From: Methylobacterium durans
GTDB lineage: Bacteria; Pseudomonadota; Alphaproteobacteria; Rhizobiales; Beijerinckiaceae
Direction of reading: 5' to 3'
Assembly: GCF_003173715.1 (NCBI RefSeq)
Contig: NZ_CP029550.1
Coordinates: 2,046,001 to 2,110,000, forward strand
DNA length: 64,000 nucleotides
The notes under the pieces were generated by a model, which did not search any database, was not told where the DNA came from, and worked only from the letters and a program-made list of their open reading frames with translations. Positions 37,378 to 46,874 of the stretch are shown one piece after another. The translations under genes and the position numbers were made by a program. How positions within the stretch are numbered: position 1 is the stretch's first letter; every line of letters begins with the position of its first letter.

Positions 37378-38241
37378 TCACTGAGACAGGAAGCCCGTGA
37401 GGCTACCGTTCACCTGTGCCGGCTCCTCGTGATGCAACCAGTGTGTTGCCCTTGGCAGCAACTCGATCCGGCCGTTCTCGCACAGCTTAAGGCTCTCGGT
37501 CGCCAAATGCGGGCTGAGAGCCGGATCCTTCTTGCCCCAGATGATCAAGGTGGGTGAGCGGATCGGCCCGAGTTCCGAGCGACGCTTCAGCCGCAACGCG
37601 CGGTACCAGTTCAGCATGCCCGTGAGAGCGCCAGGCTGTGCCCAGGCTTCTTGGTAGCGCTCGAGTTCGGCCGTGCTGAACGTTCCCGACCGACTGGTCA
37701 GGCGAAGCGCTTGGCGCACGACGAGGTAGTTGGCGGCCCGCAGCCCCGCCTCGGGCAGCCAGGGCACTTGGAATGCACCGAAGTAGAGAACCCGCAGGGC
37801 CTGGGTCGGATGCCTGCGCGCGTAGCCAGCGAGCACGTCTGGATGGGGTGCGTTCAGAATCACGAGGCGGCGCACGCGCTCGGGTGATCGCGCAGCCAAC
37901 CGCCATCCGACGATGCCGCCCCAGTCATGTCCGACCAGCTGAAACGAGCCGGCACCGCAGCTGTCGGCCAGGGCGAGGATGTCGTCAGCGACGCGATCGA
38001 GCTGGTAGGCGCTGATGCTCTCCGGTTTGCTGCTGAGGTTGTAGCCGCGCTGGTCGGGAGCGACGACGTGCAAGCCTGCCTGGGCGAGCGCGTCGATCTG
38101 GTGACGCCAGCCGAACCAGAACTCCGGGAAGCCGTGCAGCAGGACGGTGAGCGGTCCTTCCTTCGGCCCTGCTGAGGCGACGTTGAGGGACACGTTTGGC
38201 AGGCGAACAAGAGAGAGGTTCGGTTCGCTTCGAAGCCCCAT
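37378..38241 (-). CDS. Epoxide-hydrolase-type alpha/beta hydrolase
   Basis: 287 residues from the ATG at 38241. Motifs: VLLHGFPEFWFGWRHQ (oxyanion HGFP), QLVGHDWGGIVGWRLA with an Asp nucleophile as in epoxide hydrolases and haloalkane dehalogenases, IWGKKDPALSPH (acid) and ATHWLHHEEP (His). A cytoplasmic enzyme; substrate unknown. Confidence 0.85.
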   Translation of the reverse strand: MGLRSEPNLSLVRLPNVSLNVASAGPKEGPLTVLLHGFPEFWFGWRHQIDALAQAGLHVVAPDQRGYNLSSKPESISAYQLDRVADDILALADSCGAGSFQLVGHDWGGIVGWRLAARSPERVRRLVILNAPHPDVLAGYARRHPTQALRVLYFGAFQVPWLPEAGLRAANYLVVRQALRLTSRSGTFSTAELERYQEAWAQPGALTGMLNWYRALRLKRRSELGPIRSPTLIIWGKKDPALSPHLATESLKLCENGRIELLPRATHWLHHEEPAQVNGSLTGFLSQ

Positions 38242-38470
38242 CGCCGCACACGCCGGACAGGAGAGGATCTTTGTGAACGTCCCGGGCGGATGGCTGGATC
38301 CTGCCCCTGATCGCCTGCTCGTCCTGGGCAATCTCCACAAGTTGGCGCTATCCCCGCCTGGCGATCTCCTCTGTCCACGCCAAACCAGGCTCGTGCGGCA
38401 GATCCTGGGATGGGATCACCTCCCGCGTCCGGACGTTGCACGGAAAAGTACCCTGACGAGTCGTACCGAG

Positions 38471-39037
38471 ATGGCCATTCAGACTGAGCGGAACCTGCGC
38501 CGCGCGTCGAAGCCAACCTTCCCACCGCCCCAGCCAGTTGGATTGTCGCCTGCGCTCGCACGCAACATCCAGACACTCCAGGAGCGCCGCAGCCATGAGG
38601 AGCGACGGGCCTCGCTGCAGGAGCGCGTCGCCGAGGCGATCACGCGCTTCACCGGCAGCATGGCCTTCGTCTACCTGCACGTCGTGCTGTTCGGCTTCTG
38701 GACCCTCGTGAACTCGGGCCTGCTGCCGCTGCTGCCGAAGTGGGATGCGTCCTTCGTGATCCTCGGCACTTCGGCCTCGGCCGAGGCGATCTTCCTCTCG
38801 ACCTTCGTGCTGATCAGCCAGAACCGCATGGCGGCCGCCGCTGACAAGCGGGCCGATCTCGATCTCCACATCAGCCTCCTGGCCGAGCACGAGGTGACCA
38901 AGCTGGTGACCATGATCTCGGCGATCACGGACCACCTCGGCATCGAGACGGAGGCGGACGACGAGGTTGAGGACCTTCGGCAGGATGTCGCACCGGGCGC
39001 TGTGCTCGATGAGATCGAGCGGAATGACCGCTCGTGA
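38471..39037 (+). CDS. DUF1003 membrane protein
   Basis: 188 residues. The DUF1003 core shows two membrane helices: MAFVYLHVVLFGFWTLVN near residue 65 and ASAEAIFLSTFVLISQNRMA near 98, followed by ADLDLHISLLAEHEVTKLVT. Family members are small inner-membrane proteins of unknown role, often in stress clusters. Confidence 0.85.
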   Translation: MAIQTERNLRRASKPTFPPPQPVGLSPALARNIQTLQERRSHEERRASLQERVAEAITRFTGSMAFVYLHVVLFGFWTLVNSGLLPLLPKWDASFVILGTSASAEAIFLSTFVLISQNRMAAAADKRADLDLHISLLAEHEVTKLVTMISAITDHLGIETEADDEVEDLRQDVAPGAVLDEIERNDRS

Positions 39038-39204
39038 GGCTTCCTCCTATCTCTGTTCGTTCGGGTGGCCGCCGACGCACTGAGGTCCTTGCAGCGGAGA
39101 CTTCTCCTCTGCAAGCTGCGCCGCGACCGGGTCTGCATCACGAAGGCAAAACGCAGCTGCCGCGCCCGACCTCCCGGGTCAGGAAACCGTCGATCTGGTC
39201 TGAG

Positions 39205-39528
39205 GTGTCGCGCCGCACCGCACGCTCACTCCCTGGCGTTGAGGAGCGCATCACCGCCCAGGGTCCTGCGTTTCGGGTTGGACGCAAGCTCCTGGCGCGC
39301 CTTGATCAGGACGGGGTCTCACTGCTGGTCGGCGTCTGCGCTGATGAGCGTGAGATGCTGATCGAAGCCGAGCCGAGGACGTTCTCCGACACCGGCTGTC
39401 GGCAAAGCCACCTCCGGCTTCGGGTTCACCTCGCGTATGTCGACGAACGCACCCTGCAGCGCATCCTCTGGCAGTCTTGGCGTGAGCGCGCGCCGAAGCG
39501 GCTGCAGCAACGGTCTGCCGGTCCCTAG
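39205..39528 (+). CDS. MmcQ/YjbR-like protein
   Basis: About 107 residues from a GTG at 39205; start uncertain. ARSLPGVEERITAQGPAFRV then GRKLLARLDQDGVSLLVGV, and the C-terminal LQRILWQSWRERAPKRL, match the MmcQ/YjbR (CyaY-like fold) family of putative DNA-binding proteins. The middle (TFSDTGCRQSHLRLRVHLA) is slightly divergent. Confidence 0.6.
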   Translation: MSRRTARSLPGVEERITAQGPAFRVGRKLLARLDQDGVSLLVGVCADEREMLIEAEPRTFSDTGCRQSHLRLRVHLAYVDERTLQRILWQSWRERAPKRLQQRSAGP

Positions 39529-39635
39529 CAGTGGCAGAAATCCACAAAGACGGGATGGCGGCTACAGTGCGTATGGCTTGCGGTGCCGGTGTGCTCAACG
39601 CGCAAGAGAACCGCACACAAGGGCGAGGATTTAAG

Positions 39636-40553
39636 ATGGACCAATCTGCTGAGAGGTCAGGACAGCCCGGCTTTGCGACAGTAGCCAGGCAAGATGATGC
39701 GTGGCGCGCTCGGCTCCCGACGGACGTTCGGGAGGCCGTGTCATCTGCGCTTCGCGATGCGGCGCGCTCGCTGGTCGTCCCGAGCTTTCGCGGCTCCGGC
39801 CTTGCGGACGTCTCACGCAAGGCATCCGGCACGCTCGTCACGCAGATCGACCGCGACGTTGAGAGCCGGCTGGCTGAGGCCGTCACGACGCTTTTTCCGA
39901 GCTCGCGGGTGATCGGCGAGGAGGCGGCGGCGGCCGATCCCCGCCTGCTCATGCACCTCGGTGATGAATGGGCCTGGCTCATCGACCCGCTCGACGGCAC
40001 GGCGAATTTTGTCGAAGGCCGGGAGCCAGTCACCATGATGGTGGCGCTTCTGTATCGCGGCTCGCCGGTCCTGGCTTGGATCCTCGACCCGCTCCAGGAC
40101 GTCCTGATAGCCGCGGGCCGCGGTGAGGGCCTCTCGGTGGGGCGAGCAGCGGCGGCCGCTCCCGCGCTGCGCGATCTCCGCGGCGCGGCCTGGACGCGCT
40201 ATTTCGATGACGGGCTGCGGCACGCCATCGAGGAGCGCTTTCCCGCCCTCGGCCAGGTGACGCCAGGCTGCAAATGCACGGGCGCGGAGTACCTCTCCCT
40301 CCTCCGGGGGCAGCAGGATTTCGTGCTGTTCTGGCGAAGCATGCCGTGGGATCACACGGCCGGGATCCTCCTGCTCCAGGAGAGCGGCGGTCATGCCGCG
40401 TATCTGAACCGCAATCCGTTCCAGCCTGGAGCCAAGCGGTTCGGTCTCTTGGCCGCACGGAGCGAACAGATCTGGGATCAAGTTTGGACGGCGCTCATCG
40501 AGGGTGTTCCGGATCCGGAGGGTTTGCTCAGCCACCAGGCGCAGACCTACTGA
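39636..40553 (+). CDS. Inositol monophosphatase family protein
   Basis: 305 residues from the ATG at 39636. Metal-site motifs: VIGEEAAA (E), WLIDPLDGTANFVEG near residue 115, and MPWDHTAGILLLQESGG near 237. This fits IMPase/CysQ-like Mg2+-dependent phosphatases; whether the substrate is inositol phosphate, PAP or histidinol phosphate is open. Confidence 0.85.
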   Translation: MDQSAERSGQPGFATVARQDDAWRARLPTDVREAVSSALRDAARSLVVPSFRGSGLADVSRKASGTLVTQIDRDVESRLAEAVTTLFPSSRVIGEEAAAADPRLLMHLGDEWAWLIDPLDGTANFVEGREPVTMMVALLYRGSPVLAWILDPLQDVLIAAGRGEGLSVGRAAAAAPALRDLRGAAWTRYFDDGLRHAIEERFPALGQVTPGCKCTGAEYLSLLRGQQDFVLFWRSMPWDHTAGILLLQESGGHAAYLNRNPFQPGAKRFGLLAARSEQIWDQVWTALIEGVPDPEGLLSHQAQTY

Positions 40554-40632
40554 CGCTGGCCAGCCGGCGTCGGGCCAAGCTGATCGGTGCGCCGTAACCC
40601 GTCGCAAGCTCTCTTCCCCTCCGCGACACGGA

Positions 40633-41628
40633 TCATACGGGGTCAGGCTGCCCTTCGGCTCCGCCAACCTCTTCCTCGGTCGGCAACTCACAGCGGTTGT
40701 GGATGTCCGTGGCCGCCATGGCCGCATGGCCCATCGCGACCACCACCTGATCGAGCCCCCGCACCACGCCGCCAGCAGCGTAGAGGCCCGCCACCGTCGT
40801 GCGGTTGTGCTCGTCGACGATGAGGGCTCCCGTCCCGTCGTGTTTGGCGCCCAAGCCGAGAGCCAGTTCGGAGCGAAGCTTCAGCCCGAGGGCTGAGTAG
40901 AGCACCTGGAACCGGTGTTCCTCGCCGCCAGCCGTGCGCAGCACGGTGATCCTGCCGCCCTCGATGTCGAGGCTGCTGACTGGCTCGTGGACAACCTGGA
41001 TGCCGTGCTTCTCGACACGCTCACGCTCGCCCGCATCGAGGTTCATGCCTTGGCCTAGCGTCAGCAGCGTCACGTCGCGCGAGTAGGTGCGGGCCACGAA
41101 CACCGCCTCACCCAGGCCCCTGTCGCCATGTCCGATCACCGCGATGCGCTTGCCGCGTGCCTCATAGCCATCACAGATCGGGCAGTAGCGAACGAGCCCA
41201 CGTCGGATCGCGTCGGGCAGGTCAGGCAGATCCGGCTCCACGTCGTCCGCGCCCGTTGCGAGCAGCACCCGGCGCGCCCGCACTTCACGTGAGATACGAA
41301 CCCGCGCTCCTTCTTCGAAGCTGACGGCAAAACCTTTCTCGACCTTGCGCAACGCCGTGACGGTGCCGTTGACGACCGGGGTGCCGTAGCGCGCGATGTG
41401 CTCGCGTTGACGGCTGAGGATCTCCTGCCCGGAGATGCCCTCGGCAAAGACCGGGATGTTGTGACTGGTCGGTATCCAGGACGCGCGGGAGTCGCCTGCA
41501 TCCACCACGAGGAAGCGGCGCCCGAAGCGAGCCAGGTAGAGCGCAGCTGTCAGCCCAGCCGGGCCACCACCGACGATCACGCAGTCGAGCGGCCCGTCCA
41601 CCGCGTTGGACCACGGCTCTGTCATCAT
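40633..41628 (-). CDS. Thioredoxin-reductase-like FAD/NAD(P)-dependent oxidoreductase
   Basis: About 331 residues. FAD-binding [20 protein letters not shown] near residue 15; a redox CPICD near 147; NAD(P)-binding [18 protein letters not shown] near 160; [20 protein letters not shown] near the end. This is the TrxB-like fold, but without evidence for a thioredoxin partner here. Start is ATG at 41628 or 41625. Confidence 0.85.
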   Translation of the reverse strand: MMTEPWSNAVDGPLDCVIVGGGPAGLTAALYLARFGRRFLVVDAGDSRASWIPTSHNIPVFAEGISGQEILSRQREHIARYGTPVVNGTVTALRKVEKGFAVSFEEGARVRISREVRARRVLLATGADDVEPDLPDLPDAIRRGLVRYCPICDGYEARGKRIAVIGHGDRGLGEAVFVARTYSRDVTLLTLGQGMNLDAGERERVEKHGIQVVHEPVSSLDIEGGRITVLRTAGGEEHRFQVLYSALGLKLRSELALGLGAKHDGTGALIVDEHNRTTVAGLYAAGGVVRGLDQVVVAMGHAAMAATDIHNRCELPTEEEVGGAEGQPDPV

Positions 41629-41800
41629 CCTACCCGTTCCGAAGCACCCGCCTGAAAGGACGGCCCATGACCTGCGCTGGTTCCGGCGCCCTGCGGCGCA
41701 GAGCCCCTGTCTGGAACTTCGGCTGGTGGCGGCCGGTTCGCGCCTCCCCATCCGCCTGCATCACGGCAAGAGATCAGCGAACGTGCCTCCCTCCAGTTCT

Positions 41801-42349
41801 GTGTTGCGGTTCCTCGTGGCCGAGAGTGAGCCGCCCGAGGCACGCGAGAGCCGCCGCGAGAGTGTCGGCCGCTCTTCGGGGGAGACCTACCTCGATACGC
41901 TGTTGAGCCTGGCACCGGGTGCGGAGTGCGACCGGATCAAGCCAGCGGATGTCGGTGCCGGACTTTCTGCCGGAGCGTCGCTGGCAGGCTACGACGGCGT
42001 GTTCCTGACCGGATCACCGCTCCACCTCTACGGGGAAACGCCGCAGACGCGGCGTGCTGTCGAGTTCATGCGTGCGGTGTTCGCCTCCGGCACCTCGTCC
42101 TTCGGCTCGTGTGCGGGCCTTCAGGTCGCCACGGTTGCGGCCGGAGGTACGGTGCGCCCCAACGTGCGCGGCTATGAGTCCGGTGCATCGCACTTCGGCG
42201 TTGCAAGCCGAGCAGCACGCCCTTTGTGGCCTCAAACATTTGAGAAGTCTTGGCTATCTCAGGCAGATGCTGCAACGGTGTCAGCCGCCGTCGCTCGCCG
42301 TGTGCCGATTGGCTGGGGTTTCCCGGTGGTGGTGTCCTTGGCTGTTTGA
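41801..42349 (+). pseudogene. Class I glutamine amidotransferase, 3'-truncated
   Basis: From the GTG at 41801 it reads MLRFLVAESEPPEARESRRE, YDGVFLTGSPLHLYGETPQT and SSFGSCAGLQVATVAAGG with the catalytic cysteine, as in GMP-synthase-like GATase1 proteins. After VRGYESG (about 42190) similarity ends and the frame runs into the antisense strand of the BrkB gene. The catalytic His/Glu region is missing, so the gene is probably inactive. Confidence 0.65.
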
Positions 42350-43410
42350 TGCTCCATCTCGGCGTTCAGCTCAGCACCAAGCAGCACGATCGTGGTCGAG
42401 ATCCAGATCCAGGTCATGAAGCCGATGATTGCGCCAAGTGAGCCGTAGGTCTCGTTGTATTTGCCAAAGCTCGACACGTACCACGAGAAAAGGGCCGAGA
42501 CGGCAATCCAGAGGAAGGCCGCCACGCCGCTCCCCCATGTCACCCAACGCCACTGGGCTGTATCGCGGCTCGGGCCGTAGCGGTAGAGCAGCGCAAGACC
42601 TCCGAGCACGACCAGCAGCAGAATCGGCCAACGCAGCAGGGCAATCACCCACTCCATCGAGCCGAGATTCAGGAAGTTCAGAACAGCCGGCACCACTACG
42701 ATGCCAACAAGGGCTAGGACCACGAACAGAAGCGCACCGGCGGTGAAGGTGAGCGAACGGAGGTTCAGCCAGAAGAAGTTCCGCTTTTCCTTTTCGTCGT
42801 AGACGATGTTGAGCGCGTCGAAGATCGCCTTCATGCCGCCGTTGGCACTCCAGATCGAAAGGAGGATACCAAAAGCTGCCGTGAAGCCGAGGGTGCCGCC
42901 GCCCTTGGCGGCGATCCGCTTGACCTGCTCGCCGATGATGTCGAGCGCACCACTCGGCAAAATGCCCTGGAGGTTGGCGAGCTGCGCGTTGATGGTCTCA
43001 GGATCGGCAATGAGGCCGTAGATCGAGACCAGGGCGCCGATGGCCGGGAAGAGAGCGAGGATCGCGTAGAAGGTAACGCCGGCTGCGACCAGCAGCACGC
43101 GGTCGTTGCCGAACTCTTGAAGCACACGCTTGCCGATGTCCCACCAGCCCTTGGCTGGGATCTCGGTCGGGGTCTCAGCCTTGCGGCCCCGGTCCGCTTC
43201 CGCTTCTGCAACCCGCTCGGCGTCAGAGCCCTCGTGCGTCTTCGGCCCTTCCTCCACTCCCGGGCGGTTCGTACTGCTGGCCCTCGACAGCGAGGTACGC
43301 CGACGGGGTAGCGCCACCAGACCGAGCAGGGCAGTGCCGAGAAAGATCGTCCAGGCCGTCGATGCCGCGGGGGAGGAGTTATCCGGAGGTGACTTGATAG
43401 TATCCGTCAT
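42259..43410 (-). CDS. YihY/BrkB-family membrane protein (paralogue 1)
   Basis: 383 residues. A polar N-terminal 120 residues with one early hydrophobic segment, then the YihY/virulence-factor BrkB core: VLLVAAGVTFYAILALFPAI, SANGGMKAIFDALNIVYDEK and TWIWISTTIVLLGAELNAEM. Six membrane helices predicted. Function unresolved (once proposed as RNase BN, now not accepted). Closely related to the second copy at 46875. Confidence 0.85.
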   Translation of the reverse strand: MTDTIKSPPDNSSPAASTAWTIFLGTALLGLVALPRRRTSLSRASSTNRPGVEEGPKTHEGSDAERVAEAEADRGRKAETPTEIPAKGWWDIGKRVLQEFGNDRVLLVAAGVTFYAILALFPAIGALVSIYGLIADPETINAQLANLQGILPSGALDIIGEQVKRIAAKGGGTLGFTAAFGILLSIWSANGGMKAIFDALNIVYDEKEKRNFFWLNLRSLTFTAGALLFVVLALVGIVVVPAVLNFLNLGSMEWVIALLRWPILLLVVLGGLALLYRYGPSRDTAQWRWVTWGSGVAAFLWIAVSALFSWYVSSFGKYNETYGSLGAIIGFMTWIWISTTIVLLGAELNAEMEHQTAKDTTTGKPQPIGTRRATAADTVAASA

Positions 43411-43739
43411 GCGCCAGCCTGCTGATGGTGCCTAAGCGGAAGGCTCGGCCGACGAGGCAACGTGCGCGCCCTCCATTCGTTTCCAGAAAGTCTTGCCGAC
43501 ATCCACGGAAGTCCTGGCACCTGCAGCCGAAGACGTACTCAGCCCGAGCGTCGGCAGGGCCGCGGCGGCATCGGGTGGACCGCGTCCCGGCAGGTGTAGC
43601 CGCATGTCGCAAATGGATAGTGCTCTCGAAGCGCCCGCGTCCCTTCGACCTGATCGGCCGGCAGCGTGTCTCAGACTGAGGAGGTTGCGGCCTGAGAGGG
43701 CGGCAGCTGGGAGAGGGCTGCTGCACCAGTCCAGGTGCG
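43411..43739. other. Intergenic region
   Basis: 329 bases with no supported gene or EcfG-type site. Confidence 0.4.
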
Positions 43740-43898
43740 TCAGGTGAAGGATCGCCACAGCATCGCGAAACCGAGAAGGATTGTTGCTAGCAGGATGAGA
43801 CTTCCCAAGACCCTCTCACGAGCGCGCGCCTGCCACGCGATGAAAGTGCCGGCGAGAAGGTTGAGGGCGATGATAAGGCAAACCTGCTCGATGCTCAT
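43740..43898 (-). CDS. Small membrane protein coupled to lipase-like gene
   Basis: 52 residues: MSIEQVCLIIALNLLAGTFI then LGSLILLATILLGFAMLW, two membrane helices with a basic loop (WQARARERV). Its ATG overlaps the stop of the preceding lipase-like gene (ATGA). Function unknown. Confidence 0.65.
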   Translation of the reverse strand: MSIEQVCLIIALNLLAGTFIAWQARARERVLGSLILLATILLGFAMLWRSFT

Positions 43899-44773
43899 GT
43901 GCCGACAGGGCACATCGTCGTGAACTCCATGGCTATCGCAGAGAGTTCTGGCGTCCGCAGGTAGCCGTACGATTTGTGGTGATTGGCCTCGCCATTTGGC
44001 CGCCTGTACTCGTTCAGAACCGCAACGTCACGGATGCCAGTTCCCTCGTGCGGAGCGTAGTCATGGGCCAGCGCACCCGCCACGGTGGCCACGTCGCGCC
44101 GGTCCGCCAGGTTCGTCCACTGCCCGACGTTCTTGGGCACGCGAACAGATCCGTGCTCCTCGGCGATCTTCAGTTTCACTTCAGCGAGCCCGAGTGGCGA
44201 GCCGAGGGTCACAAAGTGGTCGATGTGGATCGAGGGAGAATTCCGCTCGAGCATCCTCAGAACATCATAGGCAACGATCGAGCCCATCGAATGCGCCACA
44301 AGCAGGAGCCGCTGCCCGGAAGCGGCCTTGATCCGCTCGGTCAGGCGCTTACGCACTTCCTGCGCGAAACCTGTCTCGGATTGGTAATGCCAGAGGTCGT
44401 CGAACCGGAATTTTAGGATGACGTCGTCGACTGGAGTGACGCCCGTCTTGGCCTGAACCCAGTCCAGCCCTTCGTAGACCTGCTCCAAGGCAGCGTTGAT
44501 GGGCTGGACCTCGTCCGGGTCCTGTCTGGGAAACGTCCCCGACCCTGCGTCGGGAAAGTACGGCTCCTTGTTCTCCTCAGCAAGAACAGGGCGGTCGTAG
44601 CGAAGATCGGCCCAGTAGACGAGTTCGAATGCGAGTTCCGTCTGGTCAACCGCGCAGTTGCGCCGCAGTCCCTCAAGGATAGCCGCCTTCCACCAATGCA
44701 TCTTCTCGTCGAGCGGCGGCTTGTTCTCCAAACCATGGATGCCGATGATCATACCGAACTGCTCGCATTCCAA
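43895..44773 (-). CDS. Lipase-like alpha/beta hydrolase
   Basis: 292 residues (a start at 44752, MIIGIHGLENKPP, is equally good). The oxyanion IIGIHGLENKPP and nucleophile LLLVAHSMGSIVAYDVLRML (about residue 165) are clear; FVTLGSPLGL follows, as in lipases/PGAP1-like enzymes. Part of a three-gene unit with iron permease upstream and a small membrane protein downstream. Confidence 0.75.
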   Translation of the reverse strand: MECEQFGMIIGIHGLENKPPLDEKMHWWKAAILEGLRRNCAVDQTELAFELVYWADLRYDRPVLAEENKEPYFPDAGSGTFPRQDPDEVQPINAALEQVYEGLDWVQAKTGVTPVDDVILKFRFDDLWHYQSETGFAQEVRKRLTERIKAASGQRLLLVAHSMGSIVAYDVLRMLERNSPSIHIDHFVTLGSPLGLAEVKLKIAEEHGSVRVPKNVGQWTNLADRRDVATVAGALAHDYAPHEGTGIRDVAVLNEYRRPNGEANHHKSYGYLRTPELSAIAMEFTTMCPVGT

Positions 44774-44791
44774 GCCGTTGCAGATCCACTC

Positions 44792-45235
44792 CTATGCGAC
44801 ACGCTCCGCCGCCTGCGCGGCCTTCTCGCGGGCCCGTACCTCGGCCTCGTCCGCGGCTTCCCTGGCGTCGTCGAGACGCTCGGCCTGGGCTCGCGTCTCG
44901 CAGCGCTGGCGCAGCTCGTCGAGCTCTTCCTCGCTGAGGCTCTCGATACCGATATAGCGGTTCTGGGCGGCGCTGGTTCGGACCAACTCGTCGAGCTTGG
45001 CTTGGATGGCCGCCCCGTCACGGTTCTGCGAGTTCTGAATCAGGAACACCATCAGAAAGGTCACGATGGTGGTCCCTGTGTTGATCACGAGCTGCCAGGT
45101 CTCGGAGAAGTGGAAGTAGGGTCCGCTCACGGCCCAAATGACGACGGTAGCCGCACCGAGCGCGAAGGCGACGGGATGCCCTGCCCATTTGGCCACCTTG
45201 CTGGCGAAGGCGGTGAAAGCACGTGACGCGACCAT
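44792..45235 (-). CDS. Low-affinity iron permease family protein
   Basis: 147 residues. Two membrane helices (PVAFALGAATVVIWAVSGPY and INTGTTIVTFLMVFLIQNSQ) and LDELVRTSAAQNRYIGIESL are the hallmarks of the pfam04120 iron permease family. The charged C-terminal coiled coil extends it. First gene of the unit running to 43740. Confidence 0.85.
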   Translation of the reverse strand: MVASRAFTAFASKVAKWAGHPVAFALGAATVVIWAVSGPYFHFSETWQLVINTGTTIVTFLMVFLIQNSQNRDGAAIQAKLDELVRTSAAQNRYIGIESLSEEELDELRQRCETRAQAERLDDAREAADEAEVRAREKAAQAAERVA

Positions 45236-45557
45236 AAGGAGACTTCCGGCTTGTGGGCGTCAGCTGGAGACGCTCACCGCATATACGCCGAGGCTGCACG
45301 ATCAGATCCTCGGCAAGGCCGATGGCCTACCTGGGTACAACGGCTTCAGGCGCCTGAACCAACGCTGCTAGATCTGCGATCCATCACGCCTGTCGAGCAG
45401 CAGCTGCCCTCAGCTCCAGCTGGAGCCCTGCGACGTAGCGGCCTTGAAACTCAACGCGCCAGCTCCGGTTGCACTCCTGACCCCTCGCTCTCGACCTGAG
45501 CCTCCGCTTCCAAGGTCGGACCGCGTTGGAGCAGGTTGGGGCTCTCCAGGAGGCGCT
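45236..45557. other. Divergent intergenic region
   Basis: 322 bases between iron permease and the protease; no regulatory site recognised. Confidence 0.4.
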
Positions 45558-46676
45558 ATGGGCTGGTCTCTTCCGATAGGCGTGGTGAAGGGCACGGTCA
45601 TCCGCGTCCACATCACGTTCCTGCTCTTCCTCGTCTGGATTGGCGTGGCTGCCTTTGCCCGAGGTGGGCAAGGTGCCGCTCTGCAGAGCGTCGTCTACAT
45701 CGTGCTCCTGTTCCTCTGTGTGCTCCTGCACGAATTCGGGCACGTCTTCGCGGCCCGCCGCTACGGCATCCAGACACCCGACATCACGCTCCTGCCGATC
45801 GGCGGGGTGGCGCGCCTGGAACGCGTCCCGGAAAAGCCCGCTCAGGAACTCGTCGTAGCGCTTGCCGGACCTGCGGTGAACATCGCCATCGCCCTGCTGC
45901 TCTTCCTGGCTCTCGGCGGCTTGGCATCGGAGGCCGGAACAGAGGTGGCCAACCCCGGCGTCAGTTTGCTTGAGCGACTGCTGTGGGTGAACCTCTTCCT
46001 CGTCGTGTTCAACCTGATCCCGGCCTTCCCGATGGATGGCGGCCGTGTGTTGCGCGCCATCCTCGCTCACCGTCTCGGCTATGCTCGAGGCACGCAGATC
46101 GCCTCGCGAGTGGGGCAGGCGTTGGCCTTCGCCTTGGGCCTGTGGGGGCTGCTCGGGGGCAATCCGCTGCTGATGTTCATCGCGCTGTTCGTCTATCTTG
46201 GCGCCGCCTCCGAGGCACATGCGGTTCAGATGCAGCAGGTCTCGCGAGGCCTGCTAGCCGCCGACGCGATGATCACGCGCTTCGAGAGCCTGCGGCCCGG
46301 CAGCGTGGTCGAGGATGCCGTGCGCTGCCTCATCGCCACGACGCAGCACGAATTTCCGGTCGTAGACGGTGCGGGGCAGTTGCGGGGCGTTCTCACCCAA
46401 GATGACATGATCCGCGCCCTGCGCGAGCGCGGCCCTGAGACGCCGGTGCCTGAGGTGATGCGCTCCGACATCCCGACGGTGCGGGACCGCCAACCGCTGG
46501 AGGATGCGCTGCGGTTGATGCAGGAGAAGCAGCTGCCCGCAGTCGGCGTGACAGATGGAACAGGCCGGCTCGTGGGCCTGATCACGCCTGAGAACATCGG
46601 TGAGATGATGATGGTCTTGGCCGCACGTCCTGAGCGACGCTCGCCGATCGTGCCACGGATCCGGTCCTCCGCGTGA
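45558..46676 (+). CDS. Site-2 protease with CBS domains
   Basis: 372 residues from the ATG at 45558, with AGGAGGC upstream. Intramembrane zinc metalloprotease: HEFGH near residue 58 and NLIPAFPMDGGR near 150 bind the zinc. Two CBS domains from about residue 235 (AADAMITRFESLRPGSVVED; VPEVMRSDIPTVRD) probably sense a nucleotide. Such proteases cleave membrane-bound regulators; the target is unknown. Confidence 0.9.
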   Translation: MGWSLPIGVVKGTVIRVHITFLLFLVWIGVAAFARGGQGAALQSVVYIVLLFLCVLLHEFGHVFAARRYGIQTPDITLLPIGGVARLERVPEKPAQELVVALAGPAVNIAIALLLFLALGGLASEAGTEVANPGVSLLERLLWVNLFLVVFNLIPAFPMDGGRVLRAILAHRLGYARGTQIASRVGQALAFALGLWGLLGGNPLLMFIALFVYLGAASEAHAVQMQQVSRGLLAADAMITRFESLRPGSVVEDAVRCLIATTQHEFPVVDGAGQLRGVLTQDDMIRALRERGPETPVPEVMRSDIPTVRDRQPLEDALRLMQEKQLPAVGVTDGTGRLVGLITPENIGEMMMVLAARPERRSPIVPRIRSSA

Positions 46677-46874
46677 TCAGGAGCGTCTCACCTGAAGGGT
46701 GCGCGCGGACACCACGCGCGCAGCATGCTCGACAACGTCGCGCCTGAATGGCGGCATAGGCGCTAAGCGTGCGGAGCCGGAAGGGTGCTGTAGAAGGCAG
46801 CAGAGGGGGCTCGTTGCCTGCACACACCGATCGTAAGATGAACCCAAACGGCAGCGCATCGCGCGAGGCGCCTC

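Noticed and set aside
41711..41736. GGAAC followed by GGTT-like sequence upstream of the amidotransferase
   Set aside because: Spacing to GTT is 18, one base longer than the other sites.
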